A DNA stretch of 15,261 bases, taken from Candidatus Chloroheliales bacterium (GTDB lineage: Bacteria; Chloroflexota; Chloroflexia; QHBQ01). The position numbers and the translations under genes were made by a program. The notes beneath the pieces are model-generated. The model was not told where the DNA came from. It did no database searches and saw only the letters and a program-made list of their open reading frames with translations. Each line of letters opens with the position of its first letter. Position 1 is the first letter of the stretch. This document shows positions 12,287-15,261 of the stretch, one piece after another. The stretch lies in contig QHBQ01000355.1 in NCBI GenBank assembly GCA_003243865.1, positions 1 to 15,261 on the forward strand. The letters run 5' to 3'.

Positions 12287-13630
12287 ATGACCCGTCTGAC
12301 TGCTCTTCCTGCTGTTCTTATAATGGCCTCGCTTCTTGCCGCTTGTGAGGCAGTGAGCAATAATACTTCCCCCTCGCCCACTAATACCCCTGCACCCGCC
12401 ACCACTGCACAGTTTGTTGGTACGTCTCTACCTGCCAGCAGTCCCTCTGATACCAATGTGCCCGCGGCACCTACCGCTGCCGCGGCGGCTAATACGCCTG
12501 CGCCTGCTGGCATATCGGATTGGAGCAAGTTGACTACAATAGCTGTTCTCAATGGGCAAGCAGTGTTTAGCCCCGATGGGCAACGCATCCTGACCACATC
12601 AGGAGATAACACCGCCCGGCTTTGGGACGCTAATGGCAAGCTGGTCGCTACCCTCAGCGGTCATACCGATGCGGTGGTCAGCGCGGTGTTCAGCCCCGAT
12701 GGGCAACGCATACTGACCGCTTCAAACGATAACACCTACCGGCTGTGGGATGCTGATGGCAAGCTAGTCGCTATCCTCGGGGGGCATACATTTGCCGTGT
12801 CCATCGCGGTGTTCAGTCCCGATGGTCAGCGCATCCTCACCGCTTCACTTGATCACACCGTTCGGCTGTGGGACAAGGATGGCAAGCCCATCGCTACTCT
12901 CAGTGGGCATACTGCTGACGTGTTCACCGCAGAGTTCAGTCCCGAGGGTCAGCGCATCCTGACCGCTTCATACGATAATACCGCCCGGCTTTGGGACAAG
13001 GATGGCAAACCCATCGCCACCCTCAGCGAGCAAACCGGCACAGAGTACAGGGCGGCGTTCAGCCCCGATGGGCAACACATCCTGACCACATCAGGAGATA
13101 ACGCCGCCCGGCTGTGGAATGCTGATGGCAAGCTAGTCGCTACCCTCAGTGGGCATACCGGCCAAGTGCATAGCGCGGTGTTCAGCCCTGATGGGCAGCG
13201 TATCCTGACCGCTTCATACGATAAGACCGCCCGGCTGTGGGATGTTGATGGCAAGCTAGTCGCTATCCTCAGCGGTCATACCGATTCAGTAGGAAGAGCG
13301 AAGTTCAGTCCCGATGGTCAGCGCATCCTCACCGCTTCAGCCGATAACACCGCCCGCCTATGGGACAAGGACGGCAAGCTACTCATTACCCTCAGCGGTC
13401 ATACCGATGCGGTGTACAGCGTGGTGTTCAGCCCCGATGGGCAACGCATCCTCACCGCTTCAGGTGATAAGACCGCCCGGCTGTGGGACAAGGACGGCAA
13501 GCTAGTCGCTATTCTAAGCGGGCATACCGATAAGGTGTATAATGCGGTGTTCAGCCCTGATGGACGGCAGCGCATCCTCACCACATCAGTAGATAACACC
13601 GTGCGACTGTGGGGTCTGGCGGGCAAGTAG
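12287..13630 (+). CDS. Lipoprotein with nine WD40-type repeats
   Basis: The 447-residue protein starts with a lipoprotein signal peptide and the lipobox LLAAC (Cys20 as the lipidated residue). A Ser/Thr/Pro/Ala-rich linker follows (about 21-78), then WD40-type repeats to the C-terminus. The first repeat (81-118) is short and lacks the GH part. Eight further units of 41 residues run from 119 to 447, with the pattern SGHT-x-V-FSPDGQRILTAS-DNTARLWD. The fifth unit has SEQT instead of SGHT, and the last has an extra Arg. It should form a beta-propeller (nine blades, or seven plus two) on the outer face of the membrane, probably for binding. AAAGGAAGG lies 6 nt before the ATG. No enzymatic domain is present; the ligand is unknown. 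Confidence 0.88.
   Translation: MTRLTALPAVLIMASLLAACEAVSNNTSPSPTNTPAPATTAQFVGTSLPASSPSDTNVPAAPTAAAAANTPAPAGISDWSKLTTIAVLNGQAVFSPDGQRILTTSGDNTARLWDANGKLVATLSGHTDAVVSAVFSPDGQRILTASNDNTYRLWDADGKLVAILGGHTFAVSIAVFSPDGQRILTASLDHTVRLWDKDGKPIATLSGHTADVFTAEFSPEGQRILTASYDNTARLWDKDGKPIATLSEQTGTEYRAAFSPDGQHILTTSGDNAARLWNADGKLVATLSGHTGQVHSAVFSPDGQRILTASYDKTARLWDVDGKLVAILSGHTDSVGRAKFSPDGQRILTASADNTARLWDKDGKLLITLSGHTDAVYSVVFSPDGQRILTASGDKTARLWDKDGKLVAILSGHTDKVYNAVFSPDGRQRILTTSVDNTVRLWGLAGK
12641..13627 (+). repeat. Eight tandem 123-bp coding repeats (WD40 units)
   Basis: Eight 123-bp units (the last with one extra codon) are highly alike at DNA level. Words such as GTTCAGCCCCGATGGGCAACGC and CTGTGGGACAAGGACGGCAAG recur with few changes. 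Such uniformity suggests recent unit duplication or gene conversion and predicts copy-number variation between strains. Confidence 0.8.
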
Positions 13631-13737
13631 TTGGTGATGACCGAGCGAGATGATATAGAAACACCTTCCCGCGGAAACACTCAAGAGCAAAGGGCGAATG
13701 CCCACCGCTACCACCTCTGGTGCCTCCTAAAGCAAAC

Positions 13738-13767
13738 ACCGCCCCTAGCCTTAGAACCAGGGGCGGT
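13738..13767 (+). terminator. Candidate terminator hairpin downstream of the WD40 gene
   Basis: ACCGCCCCT (13738-13746) and AGGGGCGGT (13759-13767) form a perfect 9-bp stem with a 12-nt loop, followed by TCTATGTGT. It is about 108 bp past the WD40 stop codon. The T-tract is poor. Confidence 0.45.
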
Positions 13768-13991
13768 TCTATGTGTCCATACCTTCATCGGCCCGAAGGT
13801 AGGAGCGATTGTATGTCACCTGTGTCTGCTACAGCCCTCACCTGGCGGGGCAACCTCCTCTCATTAACCTTGGCTGGGGCCAGCCCAGCACTTGCCAATA
13901 CATATATTGTGTGTTCAACTTCCTGGTTAGATAGCGACATACCGCCCGAACCCACACAGGGTCATAGGGGCCTCGGCTGATACAAACGCGG

Positions 13992-14016
13992 GGGCCGCAT
14001 CCTACAGGGTGCGCCC
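13992..14016 (+). terminator. GC-rich hairpin upstream of the ParB/Srx-like gene
   Basis: GGGC, a bulged C, then GCATCC (to 14002) pair with GGGTGC and GCCC (14007-14016) across a TACA loop, ten pairs with one bulge. No T-tract follows. It could be a terminator of upstream transcripts or part of an old repeat. Confidence 0.3.
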
Positions 14017-14074
14017 TCACTCATGCCTTATGGCTCGAGGAAATAAAGGAATGGTGGAGCAGTGAGGGGTAATG

Positions 14075-14083
14075 TGCTATAAT
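14075..14083 (+). promoter_or_regulatory. Extended -10 promoter for the ParB/Srx-like gene
   Basis: TGCTATAAT is a perfect TGn-TATAAT extended -10, 48 bp before the ATG; no strong -35 is visible. Transcription would start near 14090. Confidence 0.6.
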
Positions 14084-14131
14084 TCAGCCATCAGACCGCG
14101 CTTAACCCAGATAATAAGGAGAGTATAGACG

Positions 14132-14989
14132 ATGGAAGTACCAACGCCGCTACTGCTGATCGTCGCCCAGGACAGCGTGCTGCTACACGAAGAGTACGAC
14201 GAGGCTCGCGCCGACCGCCTTGCTGCCCAGATTCGCAAGGATGGAATGCTCAAAGACCCGCCGATTGTGGGGCGGCTGCCCCAGGTCAGCCAGCTAATCG
14301 AACTGGATGGCACTAACCGGTTGGTCGCCCTACGGCGGATGGGCCTTGATGTCGCGCTGGTGCAGGTGGTTGACTACCTCGACCCCGCCCTGCGCCTCAG
14401 TTCCTGGTACCACATTGTGCAGGGGCGCGAACTCGGCGAGTTGCTCACTGCGGTGCGCAACACCGCTGGCCTTAGCCTCGAACAGGTCAGCCGTGAGGAT
14501 GCCGACGCCGCACTGGCCCAGCGCACCATTATTGCCTACCTCTCACCCAGCAGCGAACCCGACCGCGCCTATGCGGTCAGTATTGACACCGACCTGCCCG
14601 GCCAGGCCAACGCGCTCAACGCCATCGTCCACCTTTACAAATATGCGGGCGGCACACCAGTGCGCCGCATCAGCAGCGAAGAGGCGGTCAGTTGGCCGCA
14701 GCACGGTCCGGTTGGTGAGGGCCAGGCTGAGGGCATTATGGTTGCCTTCCCCACCTACACCCCGCACGAGGTAGCGGAGATGGCCCTGTCCGGCAAGCTG
14801 CTGCCCAGCGGCGTCACTCGCCACCTGCTGCCGGTGCGCGCCCTGGGCGTCTCCCTACCGCTTGAGGTGCTGACCCGCCTCGCAACCCTCGAAGAGCGCA
14901 ACGCTGCGCTCGAACAGCTGATTGCCGAACGCGCCCGCGCCGGGCGGGTGCGCTTCTACCACGAGCCAACCTTTGTCTATGACGATTGA
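14132..14989 (+). CDS. ParB/Srx-fold protein, SbnI/SerK-like (possible free-serine kinase or regulator)
   Basis: The 285-residue protein has a ParB/sulfiredoxin-type N-terminal domain. It has HEEYDEARADRLAAQIRKDG at 19-38, a DPPIV strand at 42-46 and IELDGTNRLVALRRMG at 56-71, the ParB-like ExDGxxR signature. Unlike ParB, no helix-turn-helix DNA-binding domain follows. Instead there is a central region of about 100 residues and a C-terminal GVTRHLLPVRALGVSLPL near 227-244. Then comes a short coiled-coil-like stretch (LATLEERNAALEQLIAERA). That layout resembles the SbnI/SerK group of ParB-fold serine kinases, which make O-phosphoserine; this is inferred from pattern memory. AAGGAG lies about 10 nt before the ATG. 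It is followed after 81 bp by a lipoprotein gene. Confidence 0.7.
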   Translation: MEVPTPLLLIVAQDSVLLHEEYDEARADRLAAQIRKDGMLKDPPIVGRLPQVSQLIELDGTNRLVALRRMGLDVALVQVVDYLDPALRLSSWYHIVQGRELGELLTAVRNTAGLSLEQVSREDADAALAQRTIIAYLSPSSEPDRAYAVSIDTDLPGQANALNAIVHLYKYAGGTPVRRISSEEAVSWPQHGPVGEGQAEGIMVAFPTYTPHEVAEMALSGKLLPSGVTRHLLPVRALGVSLPLEVLTRLATLEERNAALEQLIAERARAGRVRFYHEPTFVYDD

Positions 14990-15070
14990 ACTATCTGCCG
15001 CGCCCCGGCGTATACATAATAAGATGAACTTCAGCCAACTCTAAGCTAAAGGCAAGAATAGGAGAAGGTC

Positions 15071-15261
15071 ATGAGACGAAACCAGATCGCTAACTTGATG
15101 CTAGTGGCGCTGCTTGCCCTGGTGCTGGCGGCCTGCGGCAGTAGTGGCAGTAGCTCCAACTACGGCGGCGTGACTACCAACCCCACCGCAGTTGTCAGCG
15201 CGCCACCTACCGCACCCCCCGTGACGCTCGCAAAAGCACAGTTCATGATGTTCCAGACCCC
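15071..15261 (+). CDS. Lipoprotein, N-terminal part (3' truncated by window end)
   Basis: ATG at 15071 has AGGAG 6 nt upstream. The visible 63 residues are a lipoprotein signal peptide (MRRNQIANLMLVALLALVLAAC) with lipidated Cys22, a Gly/Ser linker (GSSGSSS), a Thr/Pro/Ala-rich stretch, and the beginning of a domain (VTLAKAQFMMFQTP). The domain cannot be identified from this fragment. It is likely exported and membrane-anchored, as is the WD40 protein upstream. Confidence 0.8.
   Translation, partial: MRRNQIANLMLVALLALVLAACGSSGSSSNYGGVTTNPTAVVSAPPTAPPVTLAKAQFMMFQT

Larger units (their letters stand above)
13631..14131. other. 501-bp intergenic region without a recognisable gene
   Basis: No convincing coding frame is seen on either strand. 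It holds three hairpins: 13738-13767, a small GGCTGG-GG-CCAGCC palindrome at 13872-13885, and 13992-14016. An extended -10 promoter for the next gene is at 14075-14083. The segment between about 13770 and 13990 has no other feature I can name. Confidence 0.5.

Noticed and set aside
12641..13627. Regular repeats suggestive of a CRISPR array
   Set aside because: Units are 123 bp, coding, contiguous and in frame as WD40 blades, with no unique spacers.

Overview
The window looks like a chromosomal stretch of a moderately GC-rich bacterium. A Chloroflexota member is my best guess, from a DnaC/IstB-type ATPase with a Cys-x-Cys N-terminal remnant, a zinc-ribbon PP2C phosphatase, a paired TldD/TldE system, Ser/Thr/Pro-rich lipoproteins and many short palindromic repeats between genes. 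This assignment is inference; no rRNA or marker gene is present. Most genes have clear Shine-Dalgarno sequences, and several have recognisable sigma70-type promoters.

Layout. Positions 1-660 hold the 3' part of a DnaC-like helicase loader, convergent with a DUF1440 membrane protein (672-1223, minus). A repeat-bearing intergenic region follows. Next is a glycoamylase-like/GH144-type protein (1652-2944, plus), convergent with a GH15 glucoamylase-like enzyme (2966-5050, minus). Upstream of GH15 on the minus strand are a zinc-ribbon PP2C phosphatase (4989-6461) and a BlaI/MecI-type repressor (6622-7053). The PP2C 3' end is occupied by a MITE-like element that replaces its stop and extends it into GH15. 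Further minus-strand genes are tldE (7444-8784), tldD (9056-10354, with a displaced C-terminus at 8906-9055), a peroxiredoxin-like gene with an in-frame TGA (10537-11109), and a 71-aa single-span membrane protein (11136-11351).

The right part is plus strand. It has a tRNA-Glu(UUC) behind a perfect consensus promoter, an unrecognised 106-aa protein overlapping a 19-aa ORF, a lipoprotein with nine WD40-type repeats, a ParB/Srx-fold protein resembling the SbnI/SerK serine-kinase group, and the start of another lipoprotein.

The most interesting signals are two in-frame TGA codons inside conserved protein families. In the peroxiredoxin-like gene the TGA sits where the family has its first active-site Cys. 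The protein has no other Cys, and a SECIS-like hairpin lies at a suitable distance, so a selenoprotein is the natural reading. In tldD the TGA replaces what I believe is a conserved Trp, and the remaining 50 codons of the family C-terminus follow in frame. That looks like a nonsense mutation or a sequencing error. The third theme is a dispersed palindrome, GGGCGAAC-N4-GTTCGCCC and variants, carried by at least three different repeat elements in the intergenic regions.
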